A stretch of DNA of 54,737 nucleotides from DATLXU01 sp035575515 (lineage in GTDB: Bacteria > Acidobacteriota > Blastocatellia > UBA7656). Shown here one piece after another: positions 40,443-48,426 of the stretch. The notes under the pieces were generated by a model. It saw only the letters and a program-made list of their open reading frames with translations, was not told where the DNA came from and searched no databases. Position 1 is the stretch's first letter; each line of letters opens with the position of its first letter. Both the position numbers and the translations under genes were made by a program. The stretch covers positions 1-54,737 of the forward strand of contig DATLXU010000003.1 in the NCBI GenBank assembly GCA_035575515.1, given 5' to 3'.

Positions 40443-41828
40443 TTATTTGACGACCGTGACCGCGCCTATCTTCTTCAACGACTCCTCGCACTTTGCGGCT
40501 GGAGCGGCTGTAACGATGACTACGGCTTGCGGCTTTAAATATGCTTGAGCAGCACGCTGCACGTCTGCAGGCGTCACGCTATTGAGACGGTCGGCATAGT
40601 TGATAAGATAATCTCGCCCCAACCCGTAAAGCTCTATATCGAGGATCACATCAGTCGCGCCTTCATTCGTTTTCAGCCGTTCGGTCATCAAAGAGAGCAT
40701 CCGCGACTTCGCGGCTTCAAGATCTGCAACTGCGGGCTGCGTTGACTGCATACGTGAAAATGCCTCGAGCGTGACGCTGATCGAGGCGGCCATATTATCT
40801 GCCGGCGATTTTATCTCCACAAGCATAAGGCCCGGAAGGTATCGCGGCTCGATTCTTGTTTCTATGCTCGCGCCCTGCGGAACCGATTTTGAAGCCGTTT
40901 GAGCGAGCAGGTCGCTCATAATCATCGCCGCGAAATAATCATCAGCCCGGCGTGAAAAAGATTGCTGGGCGATTGCTGCAATTGTCGCGGAGGCCTGCGG
41001 GCGGTCCAATATTATCACCCGCCGGTTTGAAGCAGCATCGGGCGGGCGAAAGGTCGCGGGCACGCGCTCGCCCTTTTTCCACGCGCCGAGTTTCGCGCGA
41101 GCCAGCCGCGTAATGCGATCTGCCGTAACGTCGCCGCTCACGACAAGCTCAGAGTTGTTGGCGATGTAAAAACGGTTGAAATAATAGAGCAGGTCCTGCC
41201 GCGTTATTTGCCCGATTGATTCAGCGGTGCCGCGTGCGGGCCGCCCAAACGGGTGCGATCCGAAGACTGCTTCGATTGCCTTGCGCTCGACTGCGACGCG
41301 ATCATCTGCCGATTCAGAGCGGATTCGAGCTGCGCGCTCGGCTTTGAGCGCGTCAAGCTCTTTTTGATCGAACGCGGGAGTCACGATGATGTGATTGAGG
41401 AGCTCAAATATTGTATCGAGCGCATCGAGCGGTCCGCTGATGATGAAATCGGTCGAATCCCATCCGACCGAGACGTTTATTGATAAACTGTTTTGCTCGA
41501 TTGTCTCGGCAATCGTTTTTGCCGTCCATCCGCCGCCGCCTTTGAGCAGCATCGCAGCGGTCATGTCCGCGAGTCCGCCTTTGCCTGCGAGGTCAAACAT
41601 CGCGCCGCTGTTGATGCGCAGATGCATTCGCACAGCGCCGGTGCCGGGCTGTTCGAGCGTTATCAGTTGCAGCCCGTTCAGAAGCGAATCGCGCCTGACT
41701 ATGGGTAACACGAACGGCGAGGCCTGCCGCCCGTCGCCGTTCTGCGCGTGCGCTGGTATGGCCGCGCGATCTACCGCGTGAAAAAAGATTGTGAGCAATA
41801 GAGGAGCCAGCGCCACACGCTTATTCAC
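40443..41828 (-). CDS. M16-family peptidase homologue lacking the zinc site
   Basis: 461 residues from GTG 41828, with GGAGG about twelve bases upstream. An N-terminal signal peptide (LLLTIFFHAVDRAAIPAHAQ) predicts a periplasmic protein. The insulinase fold is clear (RMHLRINSGAMFDL; PFGRPARGTAESIGQITRQDLLYYFNRFY; LVVSGDVTADRI), but the HxxEH zinc motif that should follow residue 80 is missing: the sequence reads GGLADMTAAML. It is therefore probably the non-catalytic subunit of a heterodimer. No catalytic M16 gene is adjacent in this window. First gene of the minus run with ubiE, tldD and tldE. Confidence 0.88.
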   Translation of the reverse strand: MNKRVALAPLLLTIFFHAVDRAAIPAHAQNGDGRQASPFVLPIVRRDSLLNGLQLITLEQPGTGAVRMHLRINSGAMFDLAGKGGLADMTAAMLLKGGGGWTAKTIAETIEQNSLSINVSVGWDSTDFIISGPLDALDTIFELLNHIIVTPAFDQKELDALKAERAARIRSESADDRVAVERKAIEAVFGSHPFGRPARGTAESIGQITRQDLLYYFNRFYIANNSELVVSGDVTADRITRLARAKLGAWKKGERVPATFRPPDAASNRRVIILDRPQASATIAAIAQQSFSRRADDYFAAMIMSDLLAQTASKSVPQGASIETRIEPRYLPGLMLVEIKSPADNMAASISVTLEAFSRMQSTQPAVADLEAAKSRMLSLMTERLKTNEGATDVILDIELYGLGRDYLINYADRLNSVTPADVQRAAQAYLKPQAVVIVTAAPAAKCEESLKKIGAVTVVK

Positions 41829-41998
41829 TGCTAGATAGACCTCCGAAAATCACAGCGATTAATCGAGTGTAGCGATGAACTGTAGAGTCGGTCAACCTTT
41901 CATGATATACTGCGGGCGTGGTTGCCCCCGCGCTACTGGCTTACCAGAAATCCCAGGCAGAGGATTGACGAGCAAAATAATTCGAGGAGAACAGGCGA

Positions 41999-42637
41999 AT
42001 GTATTGTCCTACCTGCTCAACACAAGCCATCGAAGGCGCGAAGTTCTGCAAAACCTGCGGTCTCAACCTCAGCGCCATTGCGCAGGCGCTCAACGGCGGA
42101 GTCGTCGTCTCCGACCCCGTGCGCGAGCGCGAGTTTAAACGCTCGCGCAAGCAGATAAGCGACGGCATACATGGCTCGGCCATCGGCGCCGCGCTTATAA
42201 TCGCCGCCGCGCTGCCATATTTTTTGATTAAGCCTATGACATCGTGGGCCGTTGCATTGACACTTATGCTCGCGCTCGGCGGCATAGTCAAACTCTTTTT
42301 GAGCATCGGCAAAATCGTTGACGCGAAGATCGGGCCGAAGCTACTGGACCCCGCGCTTCAGCCTCGCGCCACCGGCGGGTTAAGTCCATCTATTGCGAGC
42401 GCCGCAATGAACGCAACCGTGAGACCGAGCCAGCGACTCGACGCTCAAAGACTCGCGCCACAGCCATCGAGCACGCGCCCCGTCTCGCTTGATAATCTCT
42501 CAAATGTCCCTTCGAGTACACCCAATCCGCCTGTCGAGGCTCCGCCGAGAATCGGGACAGGCAGGATCAATCGCGAGCACTCAACTCCGCTTCGCCGATT
42601 AGATGGTGACGATCTGATGTCCAAGCTGCGAAATTAG
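41999..42637 (+). CDS. Zinc-ribbon membrane protein of unknown function
   Basis: 212 residues. The N-terminus is a short zinc ribbon, C3-x2-C6 and C17-x2-C20 (YCPTCSTQAIEGAKFCKTCG), presumably binding one Zn. Two hydrophobic segments follow at about 58-78 and 82-102 (IIAAALPYFLIKPM and VALTLMLALGGIVKLFL). The last 110 residues are rich in Ala, Pro, Arg and Ser and look disordered. GGAG lies upstream of the ATG. Similar zinc-ribbon plus transmembrane proteins are common in Acidobacteria and Planctomycetes without known function. It diverges from the M16-like gene, sharing a 170-base promoter region. Confidence 0.75.
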   Translation: MYCPTCSTQAIEGAKFCKTCGLNLSAIAQALNGGVVVSDPVREREFKRSRKQISDGIHGSAIGAALIIAAALPYFLIKPMTSWAVALTLMLALGGIVKLFLSIGKIVDAKIGPKLLDPALQPRATGGLSPSIASAAMNATVRPSQRLDAQRLAPQPSSTRPVSLDNLSNVPSSTPNPPVEAPPRIGTGRINREHSTPLRRLDGDDLMSKLRN

Positions 42638-42639
42638 GC

Positions 42640-42748
42640 CGTCGGTAATTGATTGCGAAGAAGTGAAACTGTCTCGCCGCACGTTTCGGACATTCTCGCC
42701 TACCTTCAAGCGTCGGTAATTGATTGCGAAGAAGTGAAACTGTCTCGC
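42640..42748. repeat. 38-nt perfect direct repeat pair with 33-nt spacer (CRISPR-like geometry)
   Basis: Bases 42640-42677 and 42711-42748 are identical over 38 positions, beginning CGTCGGTAATTG and ending GTGAAACTGTCTCGC. The 33 bases between differ in sequence. Repeat and spacer lengths fit a minimal CRISPR unit and the GTGAAAC part is reminiscent of repeat ends, but there are only two copies, no cas gene is present, and the repeat is not palindromic. Flanking bases do not continue the repeat. It lies three bases after the zinc-ribbon gene stop. Confidence 0.55.
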
Positions 42749-42829
42749 AACTGCGCGTGAGCCGCATAGGATTTGAGCGATAAAGAAGATTCCATCTCTG
42801 CGATGAATCTGAGGCGAAGACTATACGAT

Positions 42830-44653
42830 TCACTCGGATTTTATTTCCGTCCAGTAGCGGTCATAGATGCTAATAGCTTCGCCCAGCTCTTTGATGAACT
42901 CGCATCGCCCAATTGCTTCTTTCGGCGGGTAGGCCGCTTCGTTGGCTAGAAGATCAGGCCGGATGAACTCGCGGGCGGCGAGGTTAGGCGAAGGGAAGCC
43001 CGTCCCGTTCGCAATTGCAGCAGCCGTCTTTGCTTCGAGCACAAAGTTTATGAATTCATGCGCAAGCTCCACGTGCCCGGCATTAACAGGGATGCAAAGG
43101 TTATCAACAAAGATGGTGCAGCCCTCCTTGGGAATCACATAGCCAATATTCGGGTCTTCAGACATCACGCGCGCGATGTCGCCACTGAAGCCCTGAACTA
43201 TCCACGCCTCCCCGTTGAGCAGCAAATCCTCAAACGTATCGCTGTCATAAGCCAATACCAATGACCGTTGTCGCATCAACAACCGAGCCGCTTCCGCTAT
43301 CTCGTCCGGGTCAGCGCTGTTCAAAGACTTTCCCATCCACTTGAGCGCCGCGCCGAATGTCTCGCGCACGTCGTTCAGCATTGCGATGTGATCTTTGTAT
43401 CGCGGGTCCCACATCGCAGCCCAGCTATCAATCGGACCGGCAACCTTGTCTTTTCGATATGCGATTCCCGAAGTTCCCCACATATAAGGTATCGAGTATT
43501 GATTCTCAGGGTCGTAGGGAAGGCCAACAAACTGCGGATCGAGGTTCTCGAAATTCGGAATGAGATTCAGATTAATCGGTTGAATCAAGCCCTGCTCTCT
43601 GAGAATAGTCACAATGGAATTGCTCGGCACGACAATGTCATAACTCGCGCCGCCAGCCTGCAGCTTCGACAGCAACGCCTCGTCCGAATCAAAGAATTCA
43701 ACGTTGACCTTCGCATCAAAGCGATGCTCGAACTCGGCGATTACTTCTTCGGGCAAATAATCTGACCAGATATATATGTTCAATTGCTTGCGCCCGCTTC
43801 CGCCCAATGAGAACCCGACAAGCGCCAGCAGCGCGACCGCGGCAACACCAATCGCGCGGCGCGATAATCGCCCCGCCGTCAGCCGCTCCGATACGAACAC
43901 AAGCAATATCGTAGTCACCAACAGCACCGATGAGATGGCATTAATCTCCGGCGTCACCCCCGTCTTAATCATCGAATAGATTTTCATCGGCAGCGTTGTC
44001 GCTCCCGGTCCCGCCACAAAACTTGTGATGACGTAATCGTCGAGCGACAGCGTGAAGACAAGCAGCGCAGCCGAAATTATTGCAGGCAGTATCAACGGCA
44101 GCGTGACATGAACGAAGGTCTGCCAGCGCGTCGCGCCCAAATCCATCGCCGCCTCTTCAAAAGACGAGCTGAGGCTTACGAGTCGCGCTCGCACCAGAAA
44201 GACAACGTACGAGATTGAAAATGCGACATGCGCGGCTATGATCGTGGTCAGCCCGAACGCGACACCTGCGAGACCAAACAGAGCGGCAGTCGCAAAACCA
44301 ATTACAATTTCAGGAATGATGACCGGCAGCATTATAAGCGTTTCCGCAGCCTGCCTGAGCTTGATGCGATACCGAGCCAGCGCGATTGCCGCCGCCGTGC
44401 CAATCGCGACAGAAACTATCGTCGTTAGGAAAGCAACCATCAGGCTCATCCTGAGCGAAGAGATCAGCGACACATCTTTCCACGCTTGCGCGTACCATTC
44501 CCATGTGAAGCCGCGCCACACCGAAGCGAAACGCGATCTGTTAAATGAAAAGATGATTAATACGACTATCGGCGCGTACAAGAACAGATAGATGAAAGCG
44601 GTGAAGGAAGCAAGCGGCGATGGCAGCCACCCTGATTTCTTTTTGCTGGTCAC
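42830..44653 (-). CDS. Fused spermidine/putrescine-type ABC permease and substrate-binding protein (PotC-PotD)
   Basis: 607 residues from GTG 44653; the frame continues to GTG 44698, but the 15 extra codons come from a repeat-like sequence. Residues about 15-270 are a PotC-type permease with six membrane segments and the EAA loop EEAAMDLGATRWQTFVHVTLP at about 166-186. A seventh segment (RRAIGVAAVALLALVGFSLGG) at about 265-285 carries the chain back across the membrane. From about 289 the PotD-type binding protein follows: QLNIYIWSDYLPEEVIAEFE, YDIVVPSNSIVTILREQGL, YSIPYMWGTSGIAYR. So binding protein and permease are tethered. The PotA ATPase and PotB permease are not found in this window. 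The polyamine substrate is inferred from family. Confidence 0.92.
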   Translation of the reverse strand: MTSKKKSGWLPSPLASFTAFIYLFLYAPIVVLIIFSFNRSRFASVWRGFTWEWYAQAWKDVSLISSLRMSLMVAFLTTIVSVAIGTAAAIALARYRIKLRQAAETLIMLPVIIPEIVIGFATAALFGLAGVAFGLTTIIAAHVAFSISYVVFLVRARLVSLSSSFEEAAMDLGATRWQTFVHVTLPLILPAIISAALLVFTLSLDDYVITSFVAGPGATTLPMKIYSMIKTGVTPEINAISSVLLVTTILLVFVSERLTAGRLSRRAIGVAAVALLALVGFSLGGSGRKQLNIYIWSDYLPEEVIAEFEHRFDAKVNVEFFDSDEALLSKLQAGGASYDIVVPSNSIVTILREQGLIQPINLNLIPNFENLDPQFVGLPYDPENQYSIPYMWGTSGIAYRKDKVAGPIDSWAAMWDPRYKDHIAMLNDVRETFGAALKWMGKSLNSADPDEIAEAARLLMRQRSLVLAYDSDTFEDLLLNGEAWIVQGFSGDIARVMSEDPNIGYVIPKEGCTIFVDNLCIPVNAGHVELAHEFINFVLEAKTAAAIANGTGFPSPNLAAREFIRPDLLANEAAYPPKEAIGRCEFIKELGEAISIYDRYWTEIKSE

Positions 44654-44809
44654 GGCGATTAAATATAAACCACTGATGAGCGCAGATAAACCCCTCACTG
44701 ACAGATACGAATACGTCTGGCAGCGCGATGATTAAGATTCTCTTTTCATAAGCGAGTCTATTCATCACTCTCATTCTCACAGCCGGCCAAGGTTCGACAA
44801 TGCCGTTGT

Positions 44810-44838
44810 TTGACACACATGAAGGCTCGCTTTAGAAT
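44810..44838 (+). promoter_or_regulatory. Sigma-70-like promoter of the tol-pal operon
   Basis: TTGACA (44810-44815, consensus) and TAGAAT (44833-44838) separated by 17 bases. The first start codon (tolQ, 44877) is 39 bases after the -10 box. The best promoter match in the window. Confidence 0.7.
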
Positions 44839-44876
44839 TGTTTTGCCCGTGAAGGCAAGGAGAAAATTAATTTACG

Positions 44877-45590
44877 ATGCCTGTTAGCTTGTGGCTCTCT
44901 TTTCTACAGCCTGCTCCAAACCACAGTGGGACTCTCGTCGACTTGCTGCTCAGAGCCAGCCCGATTGCGAAGGCCGTGCTCATAATCCTGCTGCTCTTCT
45001 CGATCTATTCGTGGGCGATCATCCTGACGAAATGGCTATGGTTCAAGCGCGCCGAAAGCGCGACGGCAAAGTTCCTCAAACGTTTTCATGGCGGCGCGAA
45101 GATAACCGAGCTTTATTCAAACATCGAGAGCTTCGAGCAAAGCCCTGCCGCTCGCGTCTTTATTGCAGGCTACGAAGAGATCACGAACCAGATTGACGAG
45201 ACGGGCGGCCAGATGCGCAGCCTCGACGCGCTCGCGCGCGAGCTTCAATCAGCGACCATAGCCGAAGTCACCAATATGGAGCGCAGCCTGACGTGGCTCG
45301 CAACTACCGCTAACGCATCGCCGTTCATCGGATTGTTCGGCACGGTTGTCGGCATCATCATCGCGTTTCAGGGCTTGACGGCGGCGACGGTTTCGTCAAT
45401 TCAAGCGGTCGCGCCGGGCATTGCGGAAGCGTTGATAGCGACTGCGGCAGGTATCGCTGCGGCAGTGCCTGCAGCGATCTTTTACAACCACTTCCTGAAC
45501 AGGCTCAAAGCAATGACCTCGACGCTGGACCGTTTTTCGCTTGAGTTGATAAACCTTATCGAAAGGCGCTACATCAAAGCGAAGGTCTAG
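44877..45590 (+). CDS. tolQ: TolQ/ExbB-type proton-channel subunit
   Basis: 237 residues. Three membrane segments: an N-terminal one at about 27-47 (PIAKAVLIILLLFSIYSWAIIL), and two at about 140-165 and 185-205 that carry the conserved MotA/TolQ/ExbB signature: TTANASPFIGLFGTVVGIIIAFQGL and APGIAEALIATAAGIAAAVPAAIFYN. With TolR it forms the inner-membrane proton channel that drives the Tol system for outer-membrane constriction at division. The position as first gene of a tolQ-R-A-B-pal-cpoB order favours TolQ over ExbB. AAGGAG precedes the start, unusually 14 bases away. Confidence 0.94.
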   Translation: MPVSLWLSFLQPAPNHSGTLVDLLLRASPIAKAVLIILLLFSIYSWAIILTKWLWFKRAESATAKFLKRFHGGAKITELYSNIESFEQSPAARVFIAGYEEITNQIDETGGQMRSLDALARELQSATIAEVTNMERSLTWLATTANASPFIGLFGTVVGIIIAFQGLTAATVSSIQAVAPGIAEALIATAAGIAAAVPAAIFYNHFLNRLKAMTSTLDRFSLELINLIERRYIKAKV

Positions 45591-45604
45591 CAGGTCAAGC
45601 ATAG

Positions 45605-45632
45605 TTTCAGGCATGAGATTTCAGATTTCAGG
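45605..45632. repeat. Tandem heptamer repeat (TTTCAGA type) between tolQ and tolR
   Basis: Four heptamers in register: TTTCAGG, CATGAGA, TTTCAGA, TTTCAGG. It lies in the 65-base gap between tolQ and tolR, a place where the genes are otherwise often closely linked. No inverted partner is present here. Confidence 0.6.
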
Positions 45633-45655
45633 CAGTAGCGGAGCGTAGCACAAAG

Positions 45656-46093
45656 ATGGCTTTCACAAATCAACAGGGGCGCACGCAGACATCACTGTCA
45701 GAGATAAATGTCACGCCTATGGTCGACGTGATGCTCGTGCTGCTTGTCATCTTCATGGTGACTGCGCCGATTCTTCAAACGGGCATTGACGTCAACGTAC
45801 CGAAGACGCGCGAGGCGCGCTCCGAGCCTGTGAAAGCTTCTTCTCTCCTCATCAACATAAGCAAAGAAGGCAATATCAAGATCAAGACTCAGGCTGAAAA
45901 AGAGCGCGACGTGAACGTCAACGATCTGGCTGCCGCGCTCGCAGAAAAGCTGGCGCAAACAGGCGAGCGCCGCGTCTATATTCGCGGCGACGAAGAGACT
46001 CCGTATCGGATCATTGCCTACGTGCTCGACACGGCGAAACAGGCCGGAGCCGACGTGAGCCTTGTAACCCAACCGATTCAAACGAAGAAATGA
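45656..46093 (+). CDS. tolR: TolR/ExbD-type proton-channel subunit
   Basis: 145 residues. A single membrane helix near the N-terminus carries the essential aspartate: INVTPMVDVMLVLLVIFMVTAPIL. The rest is a periplasmic domain of about 95 residues with YIRGDEETPYRIIAYVLDTAKQAGA, the conserved C-terminal block of ExbD/TolR. It pairs with TolQ. The first four codons of the next gene overlap its end by four bases (ATGA), so tolR and the TolA-like gene are translationally coupled. Confidence 0.94.
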   Translation: MAFTNQQGRTQTSLSEINVTPMVDVMLVLLVIFMVTAPILQTGIDVNVPKTREARSEPVKASSLLINISKEGNIKIKTQAEKERDVNVNDLAAALAEKLAQTGERRVYIRGDEETPYRIIAYVLDTAKQAGADVSLVTQPIQTKK

Positions 46094-46923
46094 AGCGACG
46101 AAGCCCGTACAAAGACGACCTTGTATCGAGCGGCAGGCCGCGACTCGGAATCATTTTGTCTCTTGCGCTGCACGCCGCAGTCATCTCGATCTTGCTTGCG
46201 GTTCAAATGCTCGACTCAAGCAGCGCGTCAATCGTCGCGGCTCGCGAGGGCGAAGGCGGCGAAGGAAGCGGCGACGCCATTCAGGTCGGTGTAACTGACG
46301 CTTCTTCAATTCTCGGGTTCACGCAGCGGCAGACGGTTTCTTATGCGGGCGACTCCGACGATGCCATAAACAATATGCGGCTCGAATCAGTTCCCCGCGA
46401 AGACGCTGACGCGGATGCGCTGCTGCCGCCGACTGACAGAGTCACGGACCCGAGCGCATTGAAAACTGATCGGCCCGTTGTGAATCAACAGGAGCGCATC
46501 TTCACAGGCAGGGACGAGCGAGGCCGCTCGACAGCCAATACGATTCAGCAAGGCCGTACATTCGGAAGCCCTCAGCCCGCAGCATTCAAAGGCGGTGTCG
46601 CTGTCGGAATCGGCTCAGGATTTGGCAGCGGCACAGGATTGCCCGGCGGCTCGGATTACGGCGGCAGACTCCAACAGGCGTTGCGTAATAATTACAACCC
46701 GCCTGAAAACCAGTCCGCAGACGTGGTCTATATCTTTGTCGTCGCGGAAATCGGGCGCAACGGGCAGGTGCTCTCTGCAAATTTCAGGCAACGATCAAAT
46801 ATCTTTCTCGTTGACAAGGCCGTCGAGCGCGCGCTCAGGTCGCAGTTGCCTCCCTTCCCGGATAATTTTCTGCCGGGAAGACAATCGGCTACGGCAGAGC
46901 TTTGGTTTCGGTATCCGAAATAG
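46090..46923 (+). CDS. TolA-like protein with C-terminal TonB-type domain
   Basis: 277 residues. A cytoplasmic start rich in basic residues is followed by a membrane helix with the TonB/TolA motif (ILSLALHAAVISILLAV), including a histidine in the helix used by TonB-type proteins to contact TolQ/ExbB. A long low-complexity stretch follows. The C-terminal 90 residues have the TonB C-domain pattern: GGRLQQALRNNYNPP, ADVVYIFVVAEIGRNGQVLSANFRQRS, LPPFPDNFLPGRQSATAELWFRYPK. The position and length fit TolA, which transmits the TolQR force to TolB and Pal; its sequence diverges from the E. coli protein. Confidence 0.85.
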   Translation: MKRRSPYKDDLVSSGRPRLGIILSLALHAAVISILLAVQMLDSSSASIVAAREGEGGEGSGDAIQVGVTDASSILGFTQRQTVSYAGDSDDAINNMRLESVPREDADADALLPPTDRVTDPSALKTDRPVVNQQERIFTGRDERGRSTANTIQQGRTFGSPQPAAFKGGVAVGIGSGFGSGTGLPGGSDYGGRLQQALRNNYNPPENQSADVVYIFVVAEIGRNGQVLSANFRQRSNIFLVDKAVERALRSQLPPFPDNFLPGRQSATAELWFRYPK

Positions 46924-46975
46924 GTTTTGGTTGCGATTTTGATTCAATGAGTTTTCACACAAAAGTTCTCAGGTT

Positions 46976-48280
46976 ATGAAGAAAAGAACTAGAACGATTC
47001 TGGCTATGTTGTTAGCCGCGCTGTTTGTCGCCTCCCCATCGGCGGCGATGCAACAGGAGCCAGTTCGGCAGGAAGACCTGAAAAACAGGATCGGAACGAT
47101 AATAATCACGCCCGGCAACGGGCCTAATCTCGCCATCGCGGATTTCGTCTCGCGCTCGCCGGGAGTCGAAGCGGCAACAAAAACCTTTAATGAAACTCTC
47201 TGGGCCGACCTCGAATTCGCAGCTATATCGGGACTTGTCGGCAAGAGCCTTTATCCAAAGACGCCGCTACCCGACCCTGCCTCGCTAAAACCAGAAGAGT
47301 GGACGGTTGATCCGGTGCGGGCCGATTATGTGACGTTCGGCAATCTTCAAAACAACGGCGGGCTGATTGCAGATACCTATCTTTTCGATGTTAAAACGAA
47401 AGAGCAAATAATTGCCTCGCGTCACTCAGGCGATGCGAGGCGCATGGCTCACGAGTTCGCGGATGAAATAGTGAAGCTGCTCACCGGGCGCGACGGCATA
47501 GCAACATCAAAGATAGCGTACGTCGCGGGCGATTCGATAAAGGTGATGGATTACGACGGGTTCAACCAGCGCGGGTTTGCGAGCGACGGACCTATCTTGC
47601 GCTTTCCGCAGTTCTCGCCCGACGGTCGCTACCTCGCTTATGTGAGCTACAAGACAGGCGTGCCTAACATCGTGGTTCGCTCGGCTGATGGCGCGCTCGT
47701 TGGCGGAACGAATTTCAACGCGACTACCTCATCGCCGTCAATTTCACCGAACGGACAGCTCGCTTTCAGCTCTGCTATAGGCGGCGACGGTTCGATGGAG
47801 ATTTACGTTTCAAACCTCGACGGGTCGAACGCTCGGCGGCTTACGCGAACGAACAAGGCAGTCAACATCTCGCCGCGATGGAACCCGCGAACGGGGCGCG
47901 AGATTGCTTTTATATCAAATCGCGGAGGCTCGCCGCAGGTCTATGTGATGGACGCGAGCGGAGCCAACCAGCGGCCATTGATTTCGCGAGGCGGCCATGC
48001 CGATTCGCCCGCGTGGTCGCCCGACGGACAATACATCGCATTCACTTATGGCGGCGCGGGGAGCTTTCAGGTATTCGTTGCAGACGTGGCATCGGGTCAG
48101 TTGCTTCAGATTACATCGCAGGGTCGAAACGAAAGCCCTACATGGGCGCCCGACAGCCGACACCTTGCGTTCCAATCGAACCGCACGGGGCGATGGGAGA
48201 TTTGGCAGTGTCACATTGACGGCACAGGCCAGCGCCAGCTCACACGCGGCGGAGGCCGGTTGCCGACTTGGGCGAAATGA
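46976..48280 (+). CDS. tolB: TolB, periplasmic beta-propeller
   Basis: 434 residues. Signal peptide at 1-25 (LAMLLAALFVASPSAA). An N-terminal domain of about 130 residues precedes a six-bladed WD40-like propeller with TolB blades: SPDGRYLAYVSYKTGVPNI, SPNGQLAFSSAIGGDGSMEIYVSNLDG, SPRWNPRTGREIAFISNRGGSPQVYVMD, and SPAWSPDGQYIAFTYGGAGS. TolB links TolA with Pal in the periplasm. It begins about 50 bases after the TolA-like gene. Nothing unusual in length. Confidence 0.94.
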   Translation: MKKRTRTILAMLLAALFVASPSAAMQQEPVRQEDLKNRIGTIIITPGNGPNLAIADFVSRSPGVEAATKTFNETLWADLEFAAISGLVGKSLYPKTPLPDPASLKPEEWTVDPVRADYVTFGNLQNNGGLIADTYLFDVKTKEQIIASRHSGDARRMAHEFADEIVKLLTGRDGIATSKIAYVAGDSIKVMDYDGFNQRGFASDGPILRFPQFSPDGRYLAYVSYKTGVPNIVVRSADGALVGGTNFNATTSSPSISPNGQLAFSSAIGGDGSMEIYVSNLDGSNARRLTRTNKAVNISPRWNPRTGREIAFISNRGGSPQVYVMDASGANQRPLISRGGHADSPAWSPDGQYIAFTYGGAGSFQVFVADVASGQLLQITSQGRNESPTWAPDSRHLAFQSNRTGRWEIWQCHIDGTGQRQLTRGGGRLPTWAK

Positions 48281-48283
48281 AAA

Positions 48284-48401
48284 AGTTGTCAGTTGTCAGT
48301 TGTCGGTCTGGAAAATACCATTGCCTTGAAAATGGCTCTGGGAGCCTGTTTCGAGTCACCCGGCATTCAAGAAGCTTGGGACTGACATCGGGCCACTGAC
48401 C
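48284..48401. repeat. Tandem heptamer repeat (AGTTGTC type) with inverted partner, tolB-pal gap
   Basis: Three exact heptamers AGTTGTC at 48284-48304 immediately after the tolB stop. About 75 bases later ACTGACA (48381-48387) and ACTGACC (48395-48401) are spaced by seven bases and are the inverse of the same heptamer family. It lies between tolB and pal. Confidence 0.6.
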
Positions 48402-48426
48402 ACAGAATTGAGAAAGGAGCTTTCAG

